A stretch of DNA of 33,517 bases from Pirellulales bacterium (lineage in GTDB: Bacteria > Planctomycetota > Planctomycetia > Pirellulales > JAICIG01): contig JAICIG010000022.1 in assembly GCA_025924495.1 (NCBI GenBank), forward strand, positions 1-33,517, read 5' to 3'. Shown in pieces: positions 1 to 8,995 of this stretch. Position 1 is the first letter of the stretch. Every line of letters starts with the position of its first letter. The position numbers were made by a program, and so were the translations under genes. The notes under the pieces are model-generated. The model did not search any database. It saw nothing but the letters and a program-made list of their open reading frames with translations, and was not told the origin of the DNA.

Positions 1-1
1 A

Positions 2-1261
2 CCGTTGTGGGACGGTTCCCCGCTCGCCGGACGCACGATCCTGCTCCACGCCGAACAAGGTTTCGGCGATACGATCCAGTTCATCCGCTATGCGCCCCTG
101 GTGCACGAGCGCGGCGGCAAAGTGATCGTGGTCTGTCAAAGACCGCTCATTCCCCTGCTTTCCAATTGTCGTGGCATCGAGCAAATCGTCGCCCAAGGCG
201 ATGCACTGCCTGAGACCGACTTCCACGCACCGCTACTGAGTTTGCCTAGAATTTTCGGTACGACCTTGGATGACATTCCGGCCAATGTGCCGTATTTGGC
301 GGCCGACGATCGGCTTGTGGAACGCTGGCGTCAGGAACTCGGATGGAATCGAAATTTCAAGGTTGGCATCGCCTGGCAAGGCAGCCAGAAATATCGCTGG
401 GACCATAAGCGGTCGATTCCGCTCAAAGAATTTGAGCCGCTCGCTCGTATTCCGGGCGTGCAGTTGTACAGTTTGCAAAAGGGCTACGGCCGCGAACAAG
501 TCAGCCAGGTCGCTTCGTGTTTTTCGTTGATCGATCTGGGCGACCGACTCGACGAGGCGGGCGGGGCTTTCGTTGACACGGCTGCCGTGATGAAGAACCT
601 GGACCTTGTGATTTGCTCGGACACTGCCATCCCTCACCTGGCCGGCGCACTCAACGTTCCAGTCTGGTTGGCAATCTCGCGCGTGCCAGATTGGCGGTGG
701 TTGCTCGAGCGCGAAGACAGTCCGTGGTATCCCAGCATGCGCCTATTCCGCCAGGCGCGGCACGGCGACTGGAAAAGCGTCTTCCGTCGCATAGCTGCCG
801 AGCTTAAAGCTCTGGTCGGAGCCTCGGCCGGCGCTGGGCGAATCACGGTCGAAATCGCCCCGGGCGAATTGCTCGACAAGATCACGATTCTTGAGATTAA
901 AACCGAGCGGATTTCCGACCAGGCCAAGCTGGCTAACGTCAAGCTCGAGTTAGAAACGCTGTCGGCGGCCCGCGAGCATTCGATCCGCGAATCGGAAACG
1001 CTTGGCAATCTGGTGCGCCAGCTCAAAGCGGTCAACCAAGCGCTGTGGGATATCGAAGATGAAATCCGGATTTGCGAGCGGGATCAGGATTTCGGGCCGC
1101 GATTCGTCGAGCTGGCGCGGAGCGTTTACCGTCAGAACGATCGCCGCGCCGCGGTAAAGCGGCAGATCAACGACCTGCTGGGCTCGAAACTGATTGAAGA
1201 GAAGGCCTACGTACAATACGAAAATTCCGCCACAGCTTGGGCGGAGAGCAGCGAGGAATAG
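2..1261 (+). CDS. GT9-like glycosyltransferase domain fused to DUF6165 (5' partial)
   Basis: The frame is open at the left edge, so this is the C-terminal part of a longer protein. The first about 275 residues match the C-terminal domain of the next gene almost block for block (WDGS, AEQGxGDTxQFIRYAPLV, VCQRPL, VGIAW, LDLVxCxDxxxxHLAGAL, EREDSPWYPxxRLFR). This is the GT9-like (heptosyltransferase-type) domain found at the end of TPR proteins. The last about 125 residues (from ITVEIAPGELLDKITILEIK to EEKAYVQYE) look like DUF6165, rich in charged helices. I know DUF6165 mainly as a short stand-alone protein, so the in-frame fusion is notable. The missing N-terminus probably holds TPRs, as in the neighbour. 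The role is inferred to be surface glycan or protein glycosylation. It ends four bases before the preferred start of the next gene, so the two are probably co-transcribed. Confidence 0.8.
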   Translation, partial: PLWDGSPLAGRTILLHAEQGFGDTIQFIRYAPLVHERGGKVIVVCQRPLIPLLSNCRGIEQIVAQGDALPETDFHAPLLSLPRIFGTTLDDIPANVPYLAADDRLVERWRQELGWNRNFKVGIAWQGSQKYRWDHKRSIPLKEFEPLARIPGVQLYSLQKGYGREQVSQVASCFSLIDLGDRLDEAGGAFVDTAAVMKNLDLVICSDTAIPHLAGALNVPVWLAISRVPDWRWLLEREDSPWYPSMRLFRQARHGDWKSVFRRIAAELKALVGASAGAGRITVEIAPGELLDKITILEIKTERISDQAKLANVKLELETLSAAREHSIRESETLGNLVRQLKAVNQALWDIEDEIRICERDQDFGPRFVELARSVYRQNDRRAAVKRQINDLLGSKLIEEKAYVQYENSATAWAESSEE

Positions 1262-1265
1262 CAGC

Positions 1266-4169
1266 GTGAATCAAGTCAAAGCTTGCCGCTACGGTTTAAT
1301 GATCTATCAGCCGAACGACACGTACATCGGCCGCTCGTTTGATCTCTACGGCGAATTTTCCGAATCTGAAGTCGCCCTGTTTCGCGAGGTGGCCAAGCCC
1401 GGTCAGACGGTGCTCGATATCGGCGCCAACATTGGGGCGCATACGAACGCGCTTGCGCGGCTGGTCGGCCCGACAGGACGCGTGTTCGCCTTCGAACCGC
1501 AGCGCATGGCTTATTACTCGCTTTGCGGCAACGTCGTTCAGAACAATCTGGATCATGTTATCTGCCGGCAGGAGGCCGTTGGGGCTGCTGCAGGCACAAT
1601 CCCGGTTCCTGAACTGGATTATCAGCGCGAAAACAATTTCGGCGGTTTGGAGCTGTCTTCCGATCCGCGGTCGACGCGCACGTACTCTGTGCCAGTGGTG
1701 CGGCTCGACGATTTGGGCCTGGCCGCCTGCGATTTTATGAAAATCGATGTGGAAGGCATGGAGCGGCAAGTGCTGGAGGGAGCCGCCGCAACGATTCGAC
1801 GCTTCCGGCCATTACTGTACGTCGAAGACGATCGCGCGCGCAACTCGGCGGCCCTCAGAGAGTTGCTGGACGGTTTTGGCTATGACTTGTATGCGCATCG
1901 CGCGCCGCTGTTCAATCCCAATAACTTTGCCCGCAATCCCGACAATGTCTTCGGCAACATCCAGTCGCTAAGCTTGTTTTGCCATCACCGGAGCGTGCCG
2001 CTGCCGATCGTCCCGGCACGATTCGGCATGAATCGGATCGATCGTCCCTCGGCTTCGGCGCCTCAGCTTCATATCAATGCGTCGACATTGCCTCATGCGA
2101 TTGACGAAGCGCGGCGCCTGCATCAGGCCGGCCGGATTGGTCATGCTGAGCAAGTATATCGGCAGATTCTGGCCTTTGACGCTGAGCAGCCTCAAGTCTG
2201 GTATTTGCTCGGCGCCGCCTGCCAATCGCTCGGCCTGAACGACGATGCCTGCGACTGCTTCAGGCAGTCGTTGGCGCGCCGACCGCAACATGCTGAGACC
2301 CATAATCATCTGGGCGTCGTTCTGGCGCAGTTGGGACGGCTCGAAGAGGCGGCCTCGCACTTCCAGCAAGCGCTGGAGCTAAAGCCCGCAGACGCCGAGG
2401 CGCTCGCCAATTTAGGACTTGCTTTGCTGCAATTAAAGCAGCCGGGCGAGGCCGAAGCGAGGTTCCGCCGCGTCCTCGAACTGCGACCGGGTGACGCCAA
2501 GGCCAGGCAACATCTCGACCAGGCTTTGCGAGCGCAAGGCAAGCACGAGGAAATCGTCGACATACATCGTCGGCTGGCCTCGACCCAGCCCGGTTCCGCC
2601 GAAGCGCGCAGTGAATTGGGCCGGGCGCTGTTCGAACAGGGCAAAATGGAAGAGGCCGCAGCCGCCTTCAAGGAAGCGATCGAATTGAACCCCGGGCTGC
2701 CTGAAGCGCACAACAATCTGGGCTTGGCCCGAGCAGCGATTGGCCGTGCGGCCGAAGCCGTGGAATGTTATCGCGAGGCGATCCGCTTGCGACCGGCATT
2801 CGCCCAGGCTCACAACAATCTCGGCATCGCGCTGCGCCAACAGGGAAAAATTGATGAAGCGGTCGCCTGCTGTCGCGAAGCGGTGCGAATCAGCCCGCAC
2901 ATGGCCGAGGCCCACAATAACCTCGGCACCGCCCTTGATGAACAAGGCAACTATCTCGAGGCAATTGCGTGTCTGGAACAAGCCTTGAGAATCCGTCCCG
3001 ACTTCGCCAAGGCCTACAACAACTTGGGCATCGCTTATTGGCATCTCGGGGATTACGAACAGGCGGCGAGCAGTTGTCGCAAGGCGATCGAATTGACGCC
3101 CGAACTGGCCGAGGCGCACAACAATCTTGGCAACGTGCTCCGCGATGAGGGGCGTTACGATGAAGCGCTGGCCTGTTATGAAGAGTCGTTGAAGCTCGTT
3201 CCTGACGGCATCGACGCCCATTGGAACCGCTCGTTGGTTTGGCTTCTGCAAGGCAAATTCGAAGAGGGCTGGCGAGAGTATGAATGGCGCTGGAAGCTGA
3301 GGAACTTTTCCATTCGGCAGACCGATCGGCCCTTATGGGACGGCTCTGCTTTGGAAGGCCGCACGATCTTATTGGATGCGGAGCAAGGCCTAGGCGATAC
3401 CCTACAATTCATTCGCTACGCGCCGTTGGTGCAAGCGCGCGGCGGCAAGGTCGTGGCAGTCTGCCAGAGACCGCTGATGCAAATTCTCTCGAACTTCCCG
3501 GGCATCGATCGGCTGGTAGCGCAGGGCGAGCCCGTGCCGCCATTTGATTGCTATCTTCCGCTGTTGAGCTTGCCCAAGGCCTTCGGCACGACTCTCGAGT
3601 CCGTGCCCGCCAAGGTTCCATATCTGCGGCCCGACTCTTACCTGCTCGAGCAATGGGGCCGCGAACTGGCTTCGTTTCGGTCGTTTAAAGTGGGCATCGC
3701 CTGGAAGGGAAGCCCCAAGAATCGCATGGACAGCGTGCGTTCCATTCCGCTGGCGGCATTTGAACCGCTGGCGCGCGTGCCGGGCGTGCAACTCATCAGC
3801 CTGCAAAAAGGGATCGGCAGCGAGCAAGTGAAAGAGGTCAGCGATCGCTTTGATGTGATCGATTTGGCTCAACGATTGGATCTGACCGCAGGCGCCTTCA
3901 TGGACACGGCAGCGGTCATGCAATATCTCGACCTGGTCGTGACCTGCGATTCGTCCCTCGGGCATCTGGCCGGCGCGCTGGGCGCGCCGACATGGATTGC
4001 CCTGACCTTGTCGCCCGACTGGCGGTGGCTAATCGAACGCGAAGACAGCCCTTGGTATCCCACCGTGCGGCTGTTCCGGAAGCAGTTCGTCGGCGATTGG
4101 AGCGACGTGTTCGAGCGTATGGCGGCGGCGCTGACCGAGCTTGTCGCTTCGCGAGCCGCCGGCGTTTAA
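1266..4169 (+). CDS. FkbM methyltransferase - TPR - GT9-like glycosyltransferase multidomain protein
   Basis: 967 residues from GTG 1266, which has a GAGG about 10 bases upstream. The frame extends further upstream to TTG 1194, but that part overlaps the previous gene. Residues about 8-235 are an FkbM-type SAM-dependent methyltransferase: YGLMIYxPNDTYIGRS, the SAM loop DIGANIGAHT at 51-60, then FMKIDVEG near 157-164. Residues about 270-675 hold about 12 TPRs with the repeating signature AHNNLGxAL and conserved acidic turns, typical of SPINDLY/OGT-like scaffolds. Residues about 685-960 are a GT9-like domain paralogous to the preceding gene. The expected job is sugar transfer and O-methylation on a surface glycan or glycoprotein; the substrate is unknown. 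No transmembrane segment or signal peptide is visible, so it is probably cytoplasmic. The methyltransferase catalytic region looks intact. Confidence 0.88.
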   Translation: MNQVKACRYGLMIYQPNDTYIGRSFDLYGEFSESEVALFREVAKPGQTVLDIGANIGAHTNALARLVGPTGRVFAFEPQRMAYYSLCGNVVQNNLDHVICRQEAVGAAAGTIPVPELDYQRENNFGGLELSSDPRSTRTYSVPVVRLDDLGLAACDFMKIDVEGMERQVLEGAAATIRRFRPLLYVEDDRARNSAALRELLDGFGYDLYAHRAPLFNPNNFARNPDNVFGNIQSLSLFCHHRSVPLPIVPARFGMNRIDRPSASAPQLHINASTLPHAIDEARRLHQAGRIGHAEQVYRQILAFDAEQPQVWYLLGAACQSLGLNDDACDCFRQSLARRPQHAETHNHLGVVLAQLGRLEEAASHFQQALELKPADAEALANLGLALLQLKQPGEAEARFRRVLELRPGDAKARQHLDQALRAQGKHEEIVDIHRRLASTQPGSAEARSELGRALFEQGKMEEAAAAFKEAIELNPGLPEAHNNLGLARAAIGRAAEAVECYREAIRLRPAFAQAHNNLGIALRQQGKIDEAVACCREAVRISPHMAEAHNNLGTALDEQGNYLEAIACLEQALRIRPDFAKAYNNLGIAYWHLGDYEQAASSCRKAIELTPELAEAHNNLGNVLRDEGRYDEALACYEESLKLVPDGIDAHWNRSLVWLLQGKFEEGWREYEWRWKLRNFSIRQTDRPLWDGSALEGRTILLDAEQGLGDTLQFIRYAPLVQARGGKVVAVCQRPLMQILSNFPGIDRLVAQGEPVPPFDCYLPLLSLPKAFGTTLESVPAKVPYLRPDSYLLEQWGRELASFRSFKVGIAWKGSPKNRMDSVRSIPLAAFEPLARVPGVQLISLQKGIGSEQVKEVSDRFDVIDLAQRLDLTAGAFMDTAAVMQYLDLVVTCDSSLGHLAGALGAPTWIALTLSPDWRWLIEREDSPWYPTVRLFRKQFVGDWSDVFERMAAALTELVASRAAGV

Positions 4170-4243
4170 TGGCGCTGCGGAGATGCTCGAGTCAGGCGTA
4201 TTGGACCGATGCGTCGGCTCGGCCTGAGGCGTCGGCGAGCAGC

Positions 4244-4759
4244 TCAGCCATCCTTTGATTTGCGGCGGCTGGAAACCAGCGTCGTATTCGACTTCGACTT
4301 CGAACGGCGAGCAAACAATCCGCGACGCTCCTCCAACACCTTCTGGCCTTTGACAACCTGCACCGCGCGTACGTTTTCCAAGTCGTCGTAGGTGACAACC
4401 ACTTGCACGTCGGTACCGTCGGCAAGCGTCTCGGCGGGGATGCCGATCACCTCCCAAAGCCCGCCGGTTACGACATCGGCGGCGCCGTGGACCAATGCTC
4501 GGCTCGCTTTCACCCCTTTGCTGTAGCCTTGCTTAAAGGAGAATACGTCCGTGATCACGCCATCGCGCTCGCGCGTCCATTCGGGGCGACCAAGCTCGGC
4601 AACCACGTGCGTGCGCGGAACTCCCTGGTGCAGGACTCCCAGGTCTTTCTTGTCGGGCTGGCGGCTTGCCTTAACGGCAGCGCAGCCGGAGGCGGCCGCA
4701 GTCGCTAGCGCAAGGAGCGCCCATAGCAGGGCAAAAGAAAGAGACTGGAAGCGAGGCAC
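4244..4759 (-). CDS. small outer-membrane/periplasmic lipoprotein, SmpA/OmlA-like fold possible
   Basis: 171 residues from GTG 4759. A GGAGG lies six bases upstream, which fixes the start. The N-terminus is a lipoprotein signal: MPRF, then a hydrophobic run, then a lipobox ending AASGC with the acylated Cys at residue 26. The mature part begins with a short linker and a segment LGVLHQGVPRTHVVAELGRPEWTRE. This resembles the start of SmpA/BamE-like domains (LxxGMTxxxVxxxLGxP), but I cannot confirm it. The C-terminus is basic (RRSKSKSNT, SRRKSKDG). A central stretch (GAADVVTGGLWEVIGIPAET) is glycine-rich and mildly hydrophobic. It converges on the FkbM gene and has its own promoter. The function is unknown; an envelope location is reasonably sure. 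Confidence 0.75.
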   Translation of the reverse strand: MPRFQSLSFALLWALLALATAAASGCAAVKASRQPDKKDLGVLHQGVPRTHVVAELGRPEWTRERDGVITDVFSFKQGYSKGVKASRALVHGAADVVTGGLWEVIGIPAETLADGTDVQVVVTYDDLENVRAVQVVKGQKVLEERRGLFARRSKSKSNTTLVSSRRKSKDG

Positions 4760-4796
4760 GACAAACCTCCACCGCGTTCGCCTTGAAGGGCGGCGA

Positions 4797-4826
4797 ACTA
4801 TACCCGCCCCAGTTATCGTCGGTCAA
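4797..4826 (-). promoter_or_regulatory. sigma70-like promoter for the lipoprotein gene
   Basis: Read on the minus strand: -35 TTGACC (4821-4826), 18-base spacer, -10 TATAGT (4797-4802). It lies about 40 bases upstream of the GGAGG/GTG start at 4759. The rest of 4827-5050 shows no gene. Confidence 0.6.
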
Positions 4827-5050
4827 TGCGGAAGCGGCCTGCAGGCGCAGCTTTTCAGCCGTTATGGTTCTCCAGGTTCATCTTAGCGAGCAGCCAGGAA
4901 CCAGTAAGCTGCGAAGAATACGCCGCGTTTGGCCGCTGGGAAAGCTGGCCTGCCCAAGCGACTTTAGTCGACTGGCGCGGTTACGCGGGTCTAAGGATGC
5001 GTCGCTGCGCTCTCACCGCAACGCCGGACTGAAAGCTGAGCTTCACAAGA

Positions 5051-5953
5051 TTATTTACGCCCGATCTTCGCCAGCTCTTCTCGCGCACATTTGTAAACTT
5101 CAGAATCGTCGGGAGACGTATTGAGGATCTTCTTAAATAATTCCGCCGCCCGGTCAGGCGCCGACTTCTCGAGCAGCTCCGCGGTGTGGTAAGTGTGCAC
5201 GCTCTCCCGAATGGCGCGGCACTCTTCAGCTTCTTTGACGACCTTGGCGTCAGCCTTGAGTTCCTTAAGGCGACCTTCAGCAAGAATGGCCGACTTGGCG
5301 GGCGTCAATTTGGCGGCTTCTTCGTATACAAGAAATGCACAGCACATTTCCTGGTCGGCCTCGTGTTTCTTGGCCGCTTTGAGCAGCACTTCCGCGTCGG
5401 CTTCATTCAGAATTGCGAGGTACTTGGGATCTCTGCGCAGCTTCGATACGTGGCCTGCAATTTCGTCATGGAACTTGGGCACATTTTCGTAGGCCCAGTC
5501 GAGGTAATCGAATTTCTGAAATGCTTCGACTACTTCGCCAGAACTAAGGAGCTGGTCCGCCTTTTTCATTTCAGCTCGACCTTCGTCGGCCATGGCGGTC
5601 AGGGCCTTCTTGGCGGTGGCATTGTACGGACTTTTGGGCTTTGCCAGCGCCACCCGCAGGTACAGCATGGCGGCCAGCCGCGGCTTGCCCTCTTTGCGAG
5701 CTTTGTCGGCGTAAACCATCCGCTCTTTGTTGTTGCGAGCCCGCCGCGCTGCTTCGGCTGCCGCCTCACGCGCCTCCCAAGCGCGACGTTGTGCCATCTG
5801 GGAAGCTGCGGCGCCCATCACGAAGCTGGCCCCGCCAAATCCGCCGCCCCGCGGAGAGAATCCGTGCATATGCCCGCGGCCGTAGACGGAGCTCGCCGAC
5901 AAAATGGCGGAAGCGATCAATCCCGTGGCTACGATCCCAGAGAACCGCGGCAT
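5051..5953 (-). CDS. secreted protein of unknown function with helical repeats
   Basis: 300 residues. I start at ATG 5953, because a GGAG sits nine bases upstream there. An in-frame GTG at 5968 overlaps that site and would put extra residues before the signal peptide. Residues 1-25 are a signal peptide (MPRFSGIVATGLIASAILSASSVYG). Next comes a Gly/His-rich stretch (GRGHMHGFSPRGGGFGG) and an Ala/Arg helix (AAEAARRARNN). The rest, about 75-300, is charged alpha-helix with spaced motifs (LAAMLYLRVALAKPKSPY, AAELFKKILNTSPDDSE) that read like degenerate TPR/Sel1-type helical pairs. The last such unit has a TPR-like look. No catalytic motif is seen. It is probably periplasmic or cell-surface. I do not recognise the family. 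Confidence 0.75.
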   Translation of the reverse strand: MPRFSGIVATGLIASAILSASSVYGRGHMHGFSPRGGGFGGASFVMGAAASQMAQRRAWEAREAAAEAARRARNNKERMVYADKARKEGKPRLAAMLYLRVALAKPKSPYNATAKKALTAMADEGRAEMKKADQLLSSGEVVEAFQKFDYLDWAYENVPKFHDEIAGHVSKLRRDPKYLAILNEADAEVLLKAAKKHEADQEMCCAFLVYEEAAKLTPAKSAILAEGRLKELKADAKVVKEAEECRAIRESVHTYHTAELLEKSAPDRAAELFKKILNTSPDDSEVYKCAREELAKIGRK

Positions 5954-6088
5954 GTCAAATATCTCCACGTTGTATCCTTGCCCGACGTGCTATACATCAA
6001 CATTCCGTGATTATGAAGACCAATCAGTCGCCCTTCCAGCAATGTATTAATGCATTACGGATTATTAATGGAACCGCGCCCCATAACG

Positions 6089-6106
6089 CGGCGGGGCGCC
6101 CCGCCG
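6089..6106. repeat. perfect 18-bp GC palindrome
   Basis: CGGCGGGGCGCCCCGCCG equals its own reverse complement. It lies between the transporter stop (6185) and the upstream end of the secreted-protein gene (5953). An alternative stem pairs GCGCCCC at 6076-6082 with GGGGCGC at 6093-6099. No T-run follows on either strand, so it is not a standard intrinsic terminator. Confidence 0.6.
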
Positions 6107-6184
6107 ATCGGCTAGACAGGCGAAACGCGAACGTTCGACGCTGCGGCGCCGAGCCGGCGCGGAACTGAGGAGCGACAGCGAGGG

Positions 6185-7441
6185 TTAGGACAGCAATTCT
6201 CGCGGCAGCCGCCGGGCAACCAGCCACGAAGCGGCGATAAACACGCTCCCAGCGATCAACGTCAGTTGAAACGCGTACATGCTGCCCCAGTTGGTCACTG
6301 CGAACTGATAAACGTAGCCGCCCAGCCAGATGGAAAGCAGCGTGCTGACGTTACAAAGCGCCATGAAAACGCCGAAGATCGTTCCGGCGGCATGTACCGG
6401 ACTTGCTCGAGCGGCCAGATCGCACTGAATCATATTGGCGGTCATATAGGTGAAGCCAACGAGCAAGCTCACCGAGTCAACCGTTTTGGGACCCACCAGC
6501 AGCCAATAGGCGGCATTACTGATGATGCCAGTGATGATCGCTGCAGGAACCATCGCTCGCATCGTAAATTTCCGGCAATAAACGCTATAGCACGCACAAG
6601 CCAGGATCGACCCGATGGCCAGCATCGACATCGAGCGGCCATACGTTTGCTCGCTCATTCGCAGAGTCTCGGTCATGTGCAAGTACAGCACCGGCTGCGT
6701 GAACGGATTGAAGTGCCAAATGAAAAGAAACGCCCCGGTCACCACCACGGAGGGCGTGCGCAAAGAATTCAACAGCGCCGTTTTCAACGAGGGCAAATCT
6801 TCTTCGACGACGGCCTGTCGGGGCTCGCGCACCCAGAGGATCGATAAAAACAACCCCACGGCAGCCAAACCGCCGCAGACCAAAAATGCCAGCCGCTGCT
6901 GCCCCGCCTGGCACAGCCGGCCGCCCAAATAACCGGTGATGATGGTGGCGGCGTAGCTGGCGCCCCAGCGCACCGACTGCAAACGGCCTGTAATACCGCG
7001 TGGTTGCCCTACCTCGATCACCAAGGCGTCCAGCACAACGTCGGCAAAAGTGACGGCAAGCGTAGGAACGAACAGGCCGATTAACAGCAAATGCTTCGAA
7101 CCGGCCCCCAGCGGCAGCAAATACAAACCGAGAAAACAGGCGCAAGTCGCAGCCGCCGTTGCGACCAAATAGCTTTTCCGCCGATAGCCGGCGAAGCGCA
7201 CAAAGTCGGACAATAGGCCGAAGATCGGCTTCAGGCACCAGGGAACGCCTAGCAGCGCGACAAACGTATTGATCTGCCCCGGCGAGCTGCCCCAACGTTT
7301 CAGCAGCGACAAAAACGGCTGATTAATGAGTCCGGTAGCGGTCTCATTGGTGCCTTGAATGAAGTACAGCAGGCCAAACAGGCAAAACAGCCCGATGACT
7401 CCATGGCGTGCTTTGGCGATAGAACCGGCGAACGAAGACAT
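6185..7441 (-). CDS. MFS-fold transporter, BT1 (folate-biopterin transporter)-like
   Basis: 418 residues from ATG 7441, with about 12 hydrophobic segments along the whole length. The N-terminal part carries the layout of BT1/FBT proteins (TC 2.A.71). GLLYFIQGTNE in helix 1 is followed by SLLKRWGSSPGQINTF, then VPWCLKPIFGLLSDF and the loop GYRRKSYL, which corresponds to the PWxIKPxxGxxSDxxPxxGYRRR signature of that family. A FADVVLDALVIE segment follows, another BT1-type feature. The family moves folates, pterins or related compounds; some bacterial relatives have unknown cargo. A pterin enzyme lies in the window (30226-30588) but far away, so it gives no functional link. The gene stands alone on the minus strand. 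The ribosome site is weak. Confidence 0.72.
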   Translation of the reverse strand: MSSFAGSIAKARHGVIGLFCLFGLLYFIQGTNETATGLINQPFLSLLKRWGSSPGQINTFVALLGVPWCLKPIFGLLSDFVRFAGYRRKSYLVATAAATCACFLGLYLLPLGAGSKHLLLIGLFVPTLAVTFADVVLDALVIEVGQPRGITGRLQSVRWGASYAATIITGYLGGRLCQAGQQRLAFLVCGGLAAVGLFLSILWVREPRQAVVEEDLPSLKTALLNSLRTPSVVVTGAFLFIWHFNPFTQPVLYLHMTETLRMSEQTYGRSMSMLAIGSILACACYSVYCRKFTMRAMVPAAIITGIISNAAYWLLVGPKTVDSVSLLVGFTYMTANMIQCDLAARASPVHAAGTIFGVFMALCNVSTLLSIWLGGYVYQFAVTNWGSMYAFQLTLIAGSVFIAASWLVARRLPRELLS

Positions 7442-8051
7442 AGGTGGGATGCGACCTTCCCGTTAGTAAGCAAGGTTGTGCCTTTGCAGCCAAGCTGCTA
7501 CCGAGATAGGGGCGTCACAGCGAGAGCCTCGCCCGCCGCAGCCAAGCGCTTCTAGACTGGCCGCTCCCCCTACATGGTTAAGGATACCAGGAGGTCGGCT
7601 CATCGTCGTCCCCCCGCTTAGTTTTGATACGAAGCGGCCTGGAATCCGGTTGAAATACGGGACACTTGGATCGTTTTTTTCGCGTCGTTCACGTGACGAT
7701 TCTCCGATAACACGTTACGCACACACTAGTTGCGCATCAACCATCAACCGAGAAAAGACACCCCTGTCAGGGGAGCTTGGCCGGCGCCCTCGCATTCCAG
7801 GAAGCGCCCTGAAAATCATTTTTGACGCAATAACCGGGCTTGCCGGCAGTCGTTCGGGCGACGCTTTACGCGACGATCCGACCGTGAATAACTTGCCCTC
7901 GCCCCAATGTGGAAGCGAGAGGGCTTTCGTCCCGCGTTAGAATCAATTCGCGTCGATGCGATCCGCGCTCGACTTCTAGGTTGTCCGAATTTGGGCGGTC
8001 CGACCGCGATACCAGCATCTACATGCTCCCAACGAGAAAGCAGGGCCTAAA
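7442..8051. other. 610-base intergenic region between divergent genes
   Basis: No convincing gene. Open frames here lack a ribosome site and any recognisable motif. It contains a small hairpin CCCCT-GTC-AGGGG at 7761-7773, a larger inverted repeat at 7895-7924 listed separately, and a near-palindrome GCGGTC-C-GACCGC at 7995-8007 about 45 bases before the start of the next plus-strand gene. This last could be an operator. I see no strong promoter box for either flank. Confidence 0.5.
7895..7924. repeat. GCCCTC...GAGGGC inverted repeat element
   Basis: Arms GCCCTC (7895-7900) and GAGGGC (7919-7924) flank an inner imperfect stem (GC...GC, CCA-ATG-TGG). The outer arms and general make-up match the stronger hairpin at 23720-23760. 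This suggests a dispersed intergenic palindrome family. It is followed by CTTTCGT, not by a real T-run. Confidence 0.5.
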
Positions 8052-8966
8052 ATGCGAATCGCCGTCACCGGCGCTACGGGTTTTCTCGGACGCTACCTTG
8101 TTGAACGGCTGCTGGCTCAAGGCCATCAGCTCCGTTGCTGGCAGCGGCCGACGAGCGACGTTTCGGGCTTTGATTCCAACCCGCGGCGCTTGCAATGGCT
8201 GCCAGGCGACCTGGGAGATGCGCCCGCAGCCGCAGAGTTGGTCGCCGGTTGCGAAGCAGTCGTGCATGCCGCCCTGTACCATCCGGGCGGCGGATTTCGC
8301 GGCGGCGAAGGCGACATACTGGAGTTTGTAGAGCGAAACATAGTGGGCGCGTTGCGCCTGATCGAGGCGGCGCGCGCCGCAGACGTGGGGCGATTCGTGT
8401 TTATCTCGAGCTGCGCTGTCCATGAAAAGATCCTATCGGATCGGCCCCTTGATGAAACGCATCCGACTTGGGCCGCCAGCCATTACGGAGCACACAAAGC
8501 GGCGATCGAGCAATTTGTGCACAGTTACGGATCGGGGCAGGGGTATCCGATCTGCGCGCTGCGGCCGACGGGCATCTACGGGCTGGCTCATCCCGGGCAG
8601 CAAAGCAAGTGGTACGAATTGGTCCGCAGCGTTGCTTCGGGCGAGCCCGTCGAATGTCGCCGCGGCGGCAAAGAGGTCCATGCGGCCGATGTCGCCCGCG
8701 CGGTGGAGATTCTTCTACTGGCGCCGGACATCGCCGGCGAAGTCTACAATTGTTATGACCGCTACGTCTCCGATTACGAAGTCGCCTCGATCGCCAAACG
8801 ACTAAGCGGCAGCCCGAGCGAGATCCGGGGCCAGCCCGCGACGCCGAAGCATCAGATTGTGACGGAGAAACTGCGCCGGCTCGGGATGCTGTTTGGCGGC
8901 GAGCCGTTGCTGGAGCAGACAATCGGACAACTGCTGGCTGCGGTCGCTGCGCAAGAGCGAACATAG
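8052..8966 (+). CDS. NAD(P)-dependent epimerase/dehydratase, extended SDR family
   Basis: 304 residues from ATG 8052, with AGGG about six bases upstream. Residues 1-30 hold the Rossmann nucleotide loop GATGFLG (residues 7-13). VVHAALYHPGG near 75 corresponds to the strand-4 region, and FISSCAVH near 120 brings the catalytic Ser. Y145-x3-K149 (YGAHK) is the catalytic pair. LRPTGIYG follows in the usual place, and VHAADVARAVEILL near 215 is the typical substrate-lid segment. The length fits extended SDRs such as dihydroflavonol/UDP-sugar reductase-like proteins. Substrate is not predictable from sequence; sugar nucleotide or hydroxysteroid-like relatives are equally possible. It is cytoplasmic, on its own, and convergent with the leucine-rich-repeat gene 29 bases downstream. 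Confidence 0.85.
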   Translation: MRIAVTGATGFLGRYLVERLLAQGHQLRCWQRPTSDVSGFDSNPRRLQWLPGDLGDAPAAAELVAGCEAVVHAALYHPGGGFRGGEGDILEFVERNIVGALRLIEAARAADVGRFVFISSCAVHEKILSDRPLDETHPTWAASHYGAHKAAIEQFVHSYGSGQGYPICALRPTGIYGLAHPGQQSKWYELVRSVASGEPVECRRGGKEVHAADVARAVEILLLAPDIAGEVYNCYDRYVSDYEVASIAKRLSGSPSEIRGQPATPKHQIVTEKLRRLGMLFGGEPLLEQTIGQLLAAVAAQERT

Positions 8967-8995
8967 ACTCGAATCGCTACGACATTTGACATCCC

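Noticed and set aside
7476..7940. 154-residue open frame in the 610-base intergenic region
   Set aside because: No ribosome site, Arg/Ser/Pro-rich, no known motif, and it crosses an inverted repeat.
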